Assembly (NCBI GenBank): GCA_964485235.1 | Contig: CAZAIO010000005.1 | Location: forward strand, 1-46,125 | DNA: 46,125 nt | DNA from: CAZAIO01 sp964485235 | GTDB lineage: Bacteria > Chloroflexota > Dehalococcoidia > GIF9 > UBA5629 | Reading direction: 5' to 3' | Notes under the pieces: model-generated | Database searches by the model: none | Told to the model about the DNA's origin: nothing | The model's input: only the letters and a program-made list of their open reading frames with translations | Shown: positions 33,598-40,887 of the stretch, one piece after another | Position numbering within the stretch: position 1 is the stretch's first letter | Layout of the letters: each line of letters begins with the position of its first letter | Made by a program: the position numbers and the translations under genes

Positions 33598-34077
33598 TTA
33601 TTGTTCCTCACATACAATATTTTTAACCGGTGTTCCGTCTTTACCCTGTCCGGCGAAATATGCTTCTCGTTCGCGCTGCCGGTTCACAATATCCTCAAGC
33701 GTAAATGATTCAAGCACTCCATCCACAGCTTTTTTTACCTCTACCCATACATCCCGCGCCGCGCAAAACGACGAGCGGGCATACCTGTCGGGAACATCGA
33801 CACAGCCAACCGGTGCTGTAGTCCCTTCTACAACCTGCATAATTTCGCTCAGGCGGATCAGGGAAGGCTGCAGAGCGAGATAAAAACCACCCCCTGCGCC
33901 GCGCACGCTCGATACAAGTCCCGCCACTTTAAGCGATATAAGTATCTGTTCCAGATAATGCGCCGATATCTGCTGGCGTTCGGCAATATTTTTCACCAGC
34001 ACCGGGCCGCCCTCATTATGCATGGCAAGGTCCATCATCGCCCGCAATGCATAACGCGCCCTTGTCGATACTTTCAT
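33598..34077 (-). CDS. Rrf2/IscR-family regulator with two of three cluster Cys
   Basis: 159 residues. Winged helix MKVSTRARYALRAMMDLA ... IAERQQISAHYLEQILISLKVAGLVSSVRGAGGGFYLA, typical of Rrf2. The Fe-S loop has C92 and C105 (GCVDVPDRYARSSFCAARDVW); the middle Cys of the IscR set is missing (Y or R there), and another Cys stands at 157. It may sense Fe-S, nitric oxide, or cysteine/sulfide status. First gene of the long minus-strand sulfur cluster. An extended -10 lies about 42 bases upstream. Confidence 0.92.
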   Translation of the reverse strand: MKVSTRARYALRAMMDLAMHNEGGPVLVKNIAERQQISAHYLEQILISLKVAGLVSSVRGAGGGFYLALQPSLIRLSEIMQVVEGTTAPVGCVDVPDRYARSSFCAARDVWVEVKKAVDGVLESFTLEDIVNRQREREAYFAGQGKDGTPVKNIVCEEQ

Positions 34078-34118
34078 ACTTTACACCTTATTATAATAAA
34101 TATCATCATTTTAGTTAT

Positions 34119-34127
34119 ATTATATCA
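34119..34127 (-). promoter_or_regulatory. Extended -10 promoter (TGATATAAT) of the Rrf2 operon
   Basis: On the minus strand TGATATAAT, perfect -10 with extended TG, in a very AT-rich stretch (34085-34130) that probably also holds the regulator's own site. Confidence 0.55.
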
Positions 34128-34256
34128 TAAGCAAAAGTCACCGGTAAACACCACACAGCGACCGAATAGTATTCTTTCATTAATTCCTGATGAATGGTAC
34201 AATGCCGCTTACCTTTTTCGCCATTTTAAACAAGAAATACGGAGGTTTTTACGGAA

Positions 34257-35276
34257 GTGAAAAGCACAGGAGCAAACCGGTACCGGCTGATCGGAATATT
34301 AATTACAGCAATCGTCCTGGTATACGGCTGCGCGGCACAGACACCCGTACCTGCCGCTCCTACACCGTCACCGGAAAAACCCGAGCCTGAACCTGTGACC
34401 GTTAATGTGCCTGTCGATAGGGAAAGCAAAATTCCCGCCGGTCAGGTGAAGATAACCCCGGAAACGGATATTTACCAGCCGGTGCTTCACTCCGGTGAAT
34501 ACGAGGAGCCTGTTCCGGTACCATATCCCATCAGCACAGCCGGGGCCGAGGACTCGGCATTTGTCATGCCTGACGGTAAGACGCTGTATGTATGGTTTAC
34601 TCCGAACCCCAATGCTCCGCTCGGCGAACAGCTCGATGACGGCGTCACCGGCATTTACGTTTCACACAATGTAAACGGAGCATGGCAAAAACCGGAAAGG
34701 GTGGTGCTTCAGGACCCGGGCAAGCAATCGCTGGACGGGTGCGCTTTTATCAAGGATAATACGATGTGGTTCTGCTCGGCGCGAACCGGTTATACCGGGA
34801 TGAACTGGTTTACCGCGGACTATGTAAATGGAAAATGGACAAACTGGAAATCCGCCGGTTTCAACCCGGACTACGAGGTAGGTGAGCTGCATATCACATC
34901 GGACGGCAAAGAGCTGTATTTTCATTCGGCACGCGCCGGAGGAAAGGGGCAGTACGATATCTGGGTATCGGAGCTCGGTAACGGAGGATGGCTTGCTCCC
35001 CATAATATCGAGGCCGTCAATACTCCGGAGACCGACGGCTGGCCTTCTTTGAACAGTGACGGCAATGAGCTGTGGTTCACGAGGACCTACCAGGGCTCAC
35101 CGGCTATCTACCGGTCGATGAAGATAAACGGCGAATGGCAGGAACCGGAACTGATATTGTCACAATTTGCCGGGGAGTCTTCCGTCGATAACGCAGGGAA
35201 TATCTACTTCACACACCACTTCTTCAAAGACGGAGTGATGCTGGAAGCAGACATCTACGTGGCATACAGGAAATAA
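34257..35276 (+). CDS. Lipoprotein with PD40/TolB-like beta-propeller repeats
   Basis: 339 residues from GTG 34257. Signal peptide with lipobox VYGC (C25), Pro-rich linker, then propeller blades: FVMPDGKTLYVWF, FIKDNTMWFCSARTGY, ITSDGKELYFHSARAGGKGQYDIWVSEL, LNSDGNELWFTRTYQGSPAIYRS and VDNAGNIYFTHHFF. These D-G-x-x-L-Y/W-F repeats are PD40-type. Probable outer-surface protein; ligand unknown. Lies between two MoaD-like genes but on the opposite strand, so probably unrelated to them. Confidence 0.85.
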   Translation: MKSTGANRYRLIGILITAIVLVYGCAAQTPVPAAPTPSPEKPEPEPVTVNVPVDRESKIPAGQVKITPETDIYQPVLHSGEYEEPVPVPYPISTAGAEDSAFVMPDGKTLYVWFTPNPNAPLGEQLDDGVTGIYVSHNVNGAWQKPERVVLQDPGKQSLDGCAFIKDNTMWFCSARTGYTGMNWFTADYVNGKWTNWKSAGFNPDYEVGELHITSDGKELYFHSARAGGKGQYDIWVSELGNGGWLAPHNIEAVNTPETDGWPSLNSDGNELWFTRTYQGSPAIYRSMKINGEWQEPELILSQFAGESSVDNAGNIYFTHHFFKDGVMLEADIYVAYRK

Positions 35277-35328
35277 CAACTATAAAGGAGTATGCGCGCA
35301 ACGACAACGTTTAAAAATCCGGAATTAT

Positions 35329-35601
35329 TCAAACGCCGGGCCGGAAAACCGTAACTTCGATCATGTCGCCGTCGAAGACCTGTTTTCCCATTTCAGCAGA
35401 ATGCGAGCGTTCTCTGTTGACGTGAATATCGAAAAAATCGAACGGTTTCCAGTGAGTACGAAACAGTTCCTTTTCCATTTCAGGGTATTTTTTCACCAGA
35501 TACTGCAAACATTCCCCGACGGTCCTGCCTTCCACCTCCACCATTTCCCGGTTATCGGCATAGGGCTGTAACACTGAATAAAGCTTCACAGTAATGCTCA
35601 T
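35329..35601 (-). CDS. MoaD-like paralogue lacking the C-terminal GlyGly (ends PGV)
   Basis: 90 residues from ATG 35601 (MSITVKLYSVLQ), the same length as the carrier at 33267 and clearly its copy: both begin MSITVKL and share the turn TVGECL, the following helix and a terminal GD-I strand. The last residues are FRPGV instead of YIAGG. The final codon is GTT; one base (GGT) would restore Gly, so loss by point mutation or a sequencing error is possible. Without GG it cannot be adenylated in the normal way. Confidence 0.82.
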   Translation of the reverse strand: MSITVKLYSVLQPYADNREMVEVEGRTVGECLQYLVKKYPEMEKELFRTHWKPFDFFDIHVNRERSHSAEMGKQVFDGDMIEVTVFRPGV

Positions 35602-35778
35602 CGATGATGACCTCACTGCTCACGGTAAATATTATATTAATTGCCGGAGCAAACTCATTGCTTATATTGTAGCATATAGAAATTCTTCAAAATGTCGACA
35701 TCGGAATGAAAAACAACTATCGCCTATTTGCATGATTCATCGTATTTGCATTATCATTACAAAAAGAGTGGTGACGAA

Positions 35779-37941
35779 ATGGACGTGAGCGCCCTCCTGG
35801 AAAAAGCCGGCAAATACCTGCCTCCGGAAAAAGTAGCTCTGGTAGAGGCAGCCTATAACTATGCGGCTCAGGCGCACGCCGGGCAGGTGCGGGAATCAGG
35901 CGACCCTTACGTCGAGCATCCGCTGCAGACCGCAATGACCCTCGCAGACCTTCAACTCGATGCCACCACGCTCGCCGCTGCACTTCTCCACGATGTGCCG
36001 GAAGACTGTAACATACCGCTTACCGAGATCGAAGAAAAGTTCGGCAAAGAGGTAAGCAAGCTGGTCGAGGGCGTCACCAAGCTGAGCAAACTGACCTGGC
36101 AAAATGCCCCGGATATCAAGCAGAAGTCTCAGGCGGAAAACCTGAGAAAAATGCTCATCGCCATGGCGGAAGACCTTCGTGTCGTCTTTATCAAGCTTGC
36201 CGACAGATTACACAACATGGTCACACTGGGAGCGCTCCCGCCTGAAAGAAGGCAGAAGATCGCGCAGGAAACGCTCGAGATATATACACCTCTGGCACAC
36301 CGGCTCGGCATATGGGAAGTCAAATGGCAGCTCGAAGACCTTTCATTTCGATACCTGGAGCCAAAGACATATCACCAGATAGCCCGTATGGTCGTTACAC
36401 GCCGGAAACAGAGGGAGAGCTATATTGCCGAAGTTATCGACATTTTAAAGAAAGAATTTCAAAAGGAAGACCTGAAAGCAGAGGTATTCGGAAGGCCGAA
36501 GCATATCTACAGCATCTACCAGAAGATAATCAGGTATTCAGCGGTAGGCAAAGACTTCAATGATATTCACGACCTCTTTGCGCTCCGTGTTCTTGTCGAT
36601 ACGATACCGGACTGCTACCGGGCACTGGGTATCATACACAACCTGTGGCACCCTATTCCGGAAGAGTTCAACGACCACATAGCCAACCCCAAGGAAAACG
36701 GCTACCAGTCGCTTCATACGACCGTGCTGAGCCTCGGTACCACTCCTCTGGAGATACAGATAAGGACATTCGACATGCACCGTATAGCTGATTACGGCGT
36801 CGCCGCCCACTGGCGGTATAAGGAAGGCAATAAACAGGACAAACGTTTCGAGGAAAGGGTTACATGGCTCCGTCAGCTCATCGACTGGCAGAGCGAACTC
36901 GACAGCGAACAGTTCATGGAGTCTGTTAAGACGGATATATTCATCGACCAGGTCTTTGTTTATACACCGAAAGGCGAGATAAAAGCTCTTCCCCGAGGCG
37001 CTACGCCTCTGGACTTTGCCTACCTTATTCATACGGAACTGGGGCATCGCTGCATCGGCGCCAAGGTCAACGGCAGGTTGGTACAGCTAAATAATACGCT
37101 GAACAACGGCGATATTATCGAGATCATGGTTACCAAGGCAGACCGCGGACCCAGCCTCGACTGGCTGAATACCGACAATGGCTATGTAAAGACCTCTCAT
37201 GCCCGGGAGAAGATACGGCAGTATTTCAAGAAACAGGAACGCACACAGAATATAGAACGGGGCAAACAGATGCTGGAACGGGAATTAAAACGTCTCGGCA
37301 TCAGCATGCCCAACGCCGAAGAAACGGCAAAAGTGTTCAATATGGACAGCTATGACGACTTCCTCGCTGCAATCGGCCAGGGCATTATCACTCAGCGGCT
37401 ACTGGTGCTCACGCTCACTCATGAGCCGGAGCCGCCGGAGCTAATCACCAAGACACCGCCCGTCATCAAGAAATACGATACGACCGGGATACAGGTCATG
37501 GGCGTAGGAGACCTCCTCACCCATCTCTCCGCCTGCTGCAATCCTCTGCCGGGTGACGATATCATCGGTTACATTACCCGCAGCAGTGGAATTACCGTCC
37601 ACCGCAAGGATTGTGTTAATATTATAAACTTGAAAGAACGGGAAAGACTTATCGACGTAAGCTGGGGCAAAACCCAGGAAGTCTATCTTATTCATATCAA
37701 GATCGACGCATGGGACAGGCTTGGCTTACTGCGAGACATCACAACGCTCGTTGCCGACGAAAAAATAAATATTTCGGGCATAAACCTGACGGAGCATGGC
37801 GGAGACAGTATTACGATAACCGCAGACCTTGAAGTCAGGGATATGACACAGGTGCATAAGTTATTGAATAAAATTCGAGCGGTACGCGGTGTGAACAGCG
37901 TCGGCAGAAGCAGTCCGTCACGGATAAGCATTAACCCGTAA
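35779..37941 (+). CDS. rel: Bifunctional (p)ppGpp synthetase/hydrolase (Rel/SpoT)
   Basis: 720 residues from ATG 35779; the frame extends 17 codons upstream without family likeness. HD hydrolase domain with YVEHPLQTA and intact HDVPED (71-76), synthetase domain with DIHDLFALRVLV and HIANPKENGYQSLHTTV, TGS domain (DQVFVYTPKGEIKALPRGATPLDFAY), a Cys-containing region ACCNPLPGDDIIGYITRSSGI, and a C-terminal ACT domain. Both active sites look intact. 17 bases before rpsT. Confidence 0.95.
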   Translation: MDVSALLEKAGKYLPPEKVALVEAAYNYAAQAHAGQVRESGDPYVEHPLQTAMTLADLQLDATTLAAALLHDVPEDCNIPLTEIEEKFGKEVSKLVEGVTKLSKLTWQNAPDIKQKSQAENLRKMLIAMAEDLRVVFIKLADRLHNMVTLGALPPERRQKIAQETLEIYTPLAHRLGIWEVKWQLEDLSFRYLEPKTYHQIARMVVTRRKQRESYIAEVIDILKKEFQKEDLKAEVFGRPKHIYSIYQKIIRYSAVGKDFNDIHDLFALRVLVDTIPDCYRALGIIHNLWHPIPEEFNDHIANPKENGYQSLHTTVLSLGTTPLEIQIRTFDMHRIADYGVAAHWRYKEGNKQDKRFEERVTWLRQLIDWQSELDSEQFMESVKTDIFIDQVFVYTPKGEIKALPRGATPLDFAYLIHTELGHRCIGAKVNGRLVQLNNTLNNGDIIEIMVTKADRGPSLDWLNTDNGYVKTSHAREKIRQYFKKQERTQNIERGKQMLERELKRLGISMPNAEETAKVFNMDSYDDFLAAIGQGIITQRLLVLTLTHEPEPPELITKTPPVIKKYDTTGIQVMGVGDLLTHLSACCNPLPGDDIIGYITRSSGITVHRKDCVNIINLKERERLIDVSWGKTQEVYLIHIKIDAWDRLGLLRDITTLVADEKINISGINLTEHGGDSITITADLEVRDMTQVHKLLNKIRAVRGVNSVGRSSPSRISINP

Positions 37942-37958
37942 AATAGAAAGGAGAAAAA

Positions 37959-38354
37959 GTGCCCAGAACAAGAACAGCGCGGAAAGCAGACCGTGCGAGC
38001 AAAAGAAAGCAAGCACGCAACCGCTCTATTAAGAGCTCGGTAAAAACATATATAACAAGGATAGAGAAGCTCATTTACGACAACGATCTGGAAAAAGCCC
38101 AGGAAGTCGCGGCAAGCACCATGAGCACGATCGACAAAGCGGCACAGAAGAGGATATTACATCCGAATACGGCAAGCCGCCAGAAATCACGCCTGACTCT
38201 GAAGCTCAACAAGGCAATGGCAGCACAGAAGACCGAGGTAAAACCTGCCAAGTCCGAAGAGCCTGCGAAAGCAGCAAAGACAACAAAAACAACCAGAGCC
38301 ACAAAGGCAGCCAAGGCAGCACCGGCGGAAACAGCGGAGACAACAGAAGAATAA
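37959..38354 (+). CDS. rpsT: 30S ribosomal protein S20 with long Lys/Ala/Thr tail
   Basis: GTG start 5 bases after AAAGGAG. The first about 88 residues are S20 (MPRTRTARKADRASKRKQARN ... LHPNTASRQKSRLTLKLNKA). The remaining about 40 residues are low complexity, Lys/Ala/Thr/Glu (KAAKTTKTTRATKAAKAAPA), so the protein is 131 residues against a usual 85-90. Such tails are known in some lineages and probably lie on the ribosome surface. Confidence 0.95.
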   Translation: MPRTRTARKADRASKRKQARNRSIKSSVKTYITRIEKLIYDNDLEKAQEVAASTMSTIDKAAQKRILHPNTASRQKSRLTLKLNKAMAAQKTEVKPAKSEEPAKAAKTTKTTRATKAAKAAPAETAETTEE

Positions 38355-38748
38355 GACTTCAGGAAAACCTTTATTAATAAAGCAACACTCCGGTTCAAAT
38401 AGAGCATTTTTCCCCGGTTGGTGCCGGGCTACGTATAATATTGTTTTGTATGAGCACACCGGATATTCTTAGTTCCTGCAGCGCAGATACAGGAGTTGCA
38501 ATACAGGGAATATCAGCCGACGACCGGTTTCAGAAGCAACGACCTGCATTATTTATATTATATAAATATATGTAAGCCCTGTATCTATCAGGAGAGGACA
38601 GATTTTCTATCGGGATATGTTACAATAATCAGGAGCAGAAAGGCGTTACAGATCCAACTCTGCTCCCCTTGACCGGTATAACACAACGAATAAAGCAGCA
38701 CAATAATATATTTGTTTATACTATCTCAACAAAAGACAGGAGAGGCTT
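38355..38748. other. Intergenic stretch with one hairpin, no gene seen
   Basis: 394 bases, AT-rich in the second half. The only clear structure is an 8-bp inverted repeat, ggagcaga (38632-38639) and tctgctcc (38659-38666), with a 19-base centre. No tRNA, and no convincing promoter or terminator, although the MoaD-like gene at 38749 needs one. Confidence 0.5.
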
Positions 38749-39120
38749 ATGAAAGTAGCTATAATCCCCGGCCCGACAGACCTTAAAGTGGTGATCGACC
38801 CCGGTGATGATGTAAACTTCAAACCGGGACTGCTCATTCCCGGGATATACGATGACTGGCCGGAAGCAAGAGAAAGCGGATTTATGGAAATGGAAATAAA
38901 CGGCGACACACTCAGAGCAGTGCTTGTTGAAATCTCTAATAGACTGAACCGTAACGGTGTGGACGTGGGTCCTGTGTGCCATATCACCAATGATGTGAAA
39001 CAGTCCTTTGAAATTCTCGTCAATGATAAAAATTATGTACTCACATCGGGCGGTATCGATGCTAAACTTCAGCGTGGAGACGAAGTTACCATCCTCGAAG
39101 ACGTGATCGGGTTCTGCTAA
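38749..39120 (+). CDS. Beta-grasp (MoaD/ThiS-like) protein without GlyGly, ends IGFC
   Basis: 123 residues. The C-terminal half reads as a MoaD-like domain: LRAVLVEISNRLNR, FEILVNDKNYVL, and LQRGDEVTILEDVIGFC, where the carriers end in ...GDEVTI-x(4)-GG. The N-terminal about 45 residues (PGPTDLKVVIDPGDDVNFKPG) are extra. Phe-Cys replaces the terminal Gly, so the classical activation is not possible; the terminal Cys might carry sulfur instead. Third beta-grasp gene in about 6 kb. Ribosome binding site CAGGAGAGG. Confidence 0.72.
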   Translation: MKVAIIPGPTDLKVVIDPGDDVNFKPGLLIPGIYDDWPEARESGFMEMEINGDTLRAVLVEISNRLNRNGVDVGPVCHITNDVKQSFEILVNDKNYVLTSGGIDAKLQRGDEVTILEDVIGFC

Positions 39121-39213
39121 ACCCGTTGTCTGCCTCAAGCAGGCCGGTCCCGTCTAATGAGCCCCATCTATCCGCACCTTATATGAAAAATGACTGCTTT
39201 TCCCGATACATAA

Positions 39214-39240
39214 CCGGTTACAGGCCCCGCCTGTAGCCGG
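39214..39240. repeat. GC-rich 12-bp hairpin with a 3-base loop
   Basis: Arms ccggttacaggc (39214-39225) and gcctgtagccgg (39229-39240), one G-U-type mismatch. No T-tract follows, so it is not a standard terminator; possibly a repeat element. Confidence 0.5.
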
Positions 39241-39312
39241 AAGAACCTCACCTCTAAAACAGGTACCTGCATAGCTCATCGAACCTCACAATAAGGCAAT
39301 TATGTGAAACCA

Positions 39313-39341
39313 TTTACATATCATCGCGTTCATTGTATACT
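39313..39341 (+). promoter_or_regulatory. Promoter of the degV-family gene
   Basis: TTTACA (39313-39318), a 17-base spacer and TATACT (39336-39341); both hexamers match the consensus at 5 of 6. The gene starts 47 bases downstream. Confidence 0.65.
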
Positions 39342-39387
39342 ACAAGTCTTAAAAGCCGGTCACCGTTCAAAAAGGAGAAACTTTCAA

Positions 39388-40218
39388 ATGACAGTAAAAG
39401 TTGTAACCGATAGCACCGCAGACCTGCCACCGGAAATAGTAAAAGAGTATGGGATCACTGTAGTCCCGCTTTATGTACTATTCGGCAATGACATGTACCG
39501 CGACGGCGTGGATATGACCAAAGACCAGTTTTTTGAAAGGCTACTCAAAGACCCCGTACACCCCAGCACCACGCAGCCGACCCCTCAGGACTTCGTCGAT
39601 ATCTATGAAAAGCTCGACCCCGAAAATGACGGCATAATCTCCATCCACATTGCCCGCAAAATGAGCGGCACTTGCAATTCAGCGGACCAGGCAGTCCAGT
39701 TGATGGGAAAAGAAGGCTCTATCGAGGTAATCGATTCCCAGAATGTATCCATGGGACTGGGCCTGATAGTTATTGCCGCTGCCGAAAGTGCCCGAGCAGG
39801 GAAAAGTCTCCAAGAAATAAAGGGGGAAATGCACCAGATCATCCCCAACATCAGACTGCTTGCGCTGTTCGACACGCTGAAGTATTTGGCAAAAGGCGGG
39901 CGTATAGGAAAAGCGAAGTCGATGGTGGGCGCTGTATTGAACGTAAAACCGCTTCTTATCTTAAAAGAAGGAGAATTCTCGCCGTTCGGTCAGGTCCGCA
40001 GCCGCAACAAAGGTATAGACCAGTTGCTGGATTATGCAAAGGAAAGCAGCAACATTGTTGACCTGGCGATTATCTACAGCACCACGCCGGACGACGCACA
40101 GGCACTTGCCGACCGCATGGACTTCTTCAAGGGAAAGGCCAGGGTATGCCCGATCGGCTCGGTGATCGGCGTCCACGGTGGCCCCGCGGTGATGGGCGTG
40201 ACGTTCAGGGAGAAATAG
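39388..40218 (+). CDS. DegV-family fatty-acid-binding protein
   Basis: 276 residues from ATG 39388, which follows AAAGGAG; the frame is open further up but not family-like. VKVVTDSTADLPPEI, YRDGVDMT, HPSTTQPTPQDFVDIYE, SISGTCNSA-like (RKMSGTCNSADQA), TLKYLAKGGRIGKAKSMVG and the closing GSVIGVHGGPAVMG are DegV signatures. Family members bind fatty acids, and in Firmicutes serve fatty acid kinase (FakB); no FakA is nearby. Confidence 0.94.
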   Translation: MTVKVVTDSTADLPPEIVKEYGITVVPLYVLFGNDMYRDGVDMTKDQFFERLLKDPVHPSTTQPTPQDFVDIYEKLDPENDGIISIHIARKMSGTCNSADQAVQLMGKEGSIEVIDSQNVSMGLGLIVIAAAESARAGKSLQEIKGEMHQIIPNIRLLALFDTLKYLAKGGRIGKAKSMVGAVLNVKPLLILKEGEFSPFGQVRSRNKGIDQLLDYAKESSNIVDLAIIYSTTPDDAQALADRMDFFKGKARVCPIGSVIGVHGGPAVMGVTFREK

Positions 40219-40257
40219 TCCGGCTGGCAGGTTTCCGGTAACAGTCGTTTATATTAC

Positions 40258-40292
40258 GTGACCTTGCATTACAATGCATTTTATCAGGTCAC
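40258..40292. repeat. Nested inverted repeat after degV
   Basis: Arms gtgacct (40258-40264) and aggtcac (40286-40292); the centre holds tgcatt/aatgca. May end degV transcription, though no T-run follows. Confidence 0.45.
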
Positions 40293-40347
40293 ATGTTACG
40301 TGCGATTCCCACAAATATCAATATGAAATCTACCCTTGCTATGTGAG

Positions 40348-40402
40348 AGTTACTCGCGTCGAGTGACCTCACATGAAATTGCGATTGCTTCGCCTCCCGC
40401 AT
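40348..40402. repeat. 55-base direct repeat, left copy, abutting the N gap
   Basis: Begins agttactcgcgtcgagtgac and ends gcctcccgcat; identical over 55 bases to 40503-40557. The two copies lie directly against the gap on both sides. Confidence 0.9.
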
Positions 40403-40502
40403 NNNNNNNNNNNNNNNNNNNNNNNNNNNNNNNNNNNNNNNNNNNNNNNNNNNNNNNNNNNNNNNNNNNNNNNNNNNNNNNNNNNNNNNNNNNNNNNNNN
40501 NN
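40403..40502. other. Assembly gap of exactly 100 N
   Basis: A round 100 N is a scaffolder placeholder, not a measured length. Any frames reported through it are meaningless. Confidence 0.98.
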
Positions 40503-40557
40503 AGTTACTCGCGTCGAGTGACCTCACATGAAATTGCGATTGCTTCGCCTCCCGCAT
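40503..40557. repeat. 55-base direct repeat, right copy
   Basis: Identical to 40348-40402. On the minus strand the sequence continues from TGTCATGGCGAG (40572-40583), nearly the same end as the element at 40765, so it seems to belong to a repeat family. Confidence 0.88.
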
Positions 40558-40671
40558 AGCAGTGAGATGGACTCGCCATGACAGATTTAAGTTCCCCACT
40601 TCGTAAGGGTGTTTCTTTAGATGCGCCCGCTCGGATTATTTATACTACAGTCCCCGTTTCTATCCATGAAA

Positions 40672-40694
40672 GTGTTTCCTCATTGAGGCAACAC
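40672..40694. repeat. 10-bp hairpin in repeat-rich intergenic region
   Basis: Arms gtgtttcctc (40672-40681) and gaggcaacac (40685-40694), one mismatch, loop att. Confidence 0.55.
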
Positions 40695-40721
40695 CTATCA
40701 TATACCGTATCCCTGTGTAGG

Positions 40722-40739
40722 GGCGACCGGCAGGTCGCC
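40722..40739. repeat. 7-bp GC-rich hairpin
   Basis: Arms ggcgacc (40722-40728) and ggtcgcc (40733-40739), loop ggca. The surrounding taggggcgacc looks like a dispersed short repeat. Confidence 0.55.
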
Positions 40740-40764
40740 TGAAAACGATCGATATATTTATAAA

Positions 40765-40834
40765 TGTCATTGCGAGGAACTCCGATTTATTCAGGGTGAC
40801 GCGGCCCCGATATATTCGGGGACTCGCAAAGACA
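40765..40834. mobile_element. 70-bp MITE-like palindromic element
   Basis: Terminal inverted repeats tgtcattgcgag (40765-40776) and ctcgcaaagaca (40823-40834), 11 of 12 paired, and inside a second hairpin ccccga/tcgggg (40805-40810, 40816-40821). It has no coding capacity. Ends resemble those of the repeat bordering the N gap. Confidence 0.6.
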
Positions 40835-40887
40835 GAATCAATAACCTGTAATACAGATTTAAAAGTAAGTAGCCAGTTGACACCCGT

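Noticed and set aside
39214..39240. Rho-independent terminator before degV
   Set aside because: Good hairpin but no T-tract on either side.
40348..40557. CRISPR array
   Set aside because: Only two copies, 55 bases each, separated by an N gap; no spacer-repeat pattern and no cas gene.
40336..40599. Open frames spanning the gap on both strands
   Set aside because: They exist only because N codons were read through.
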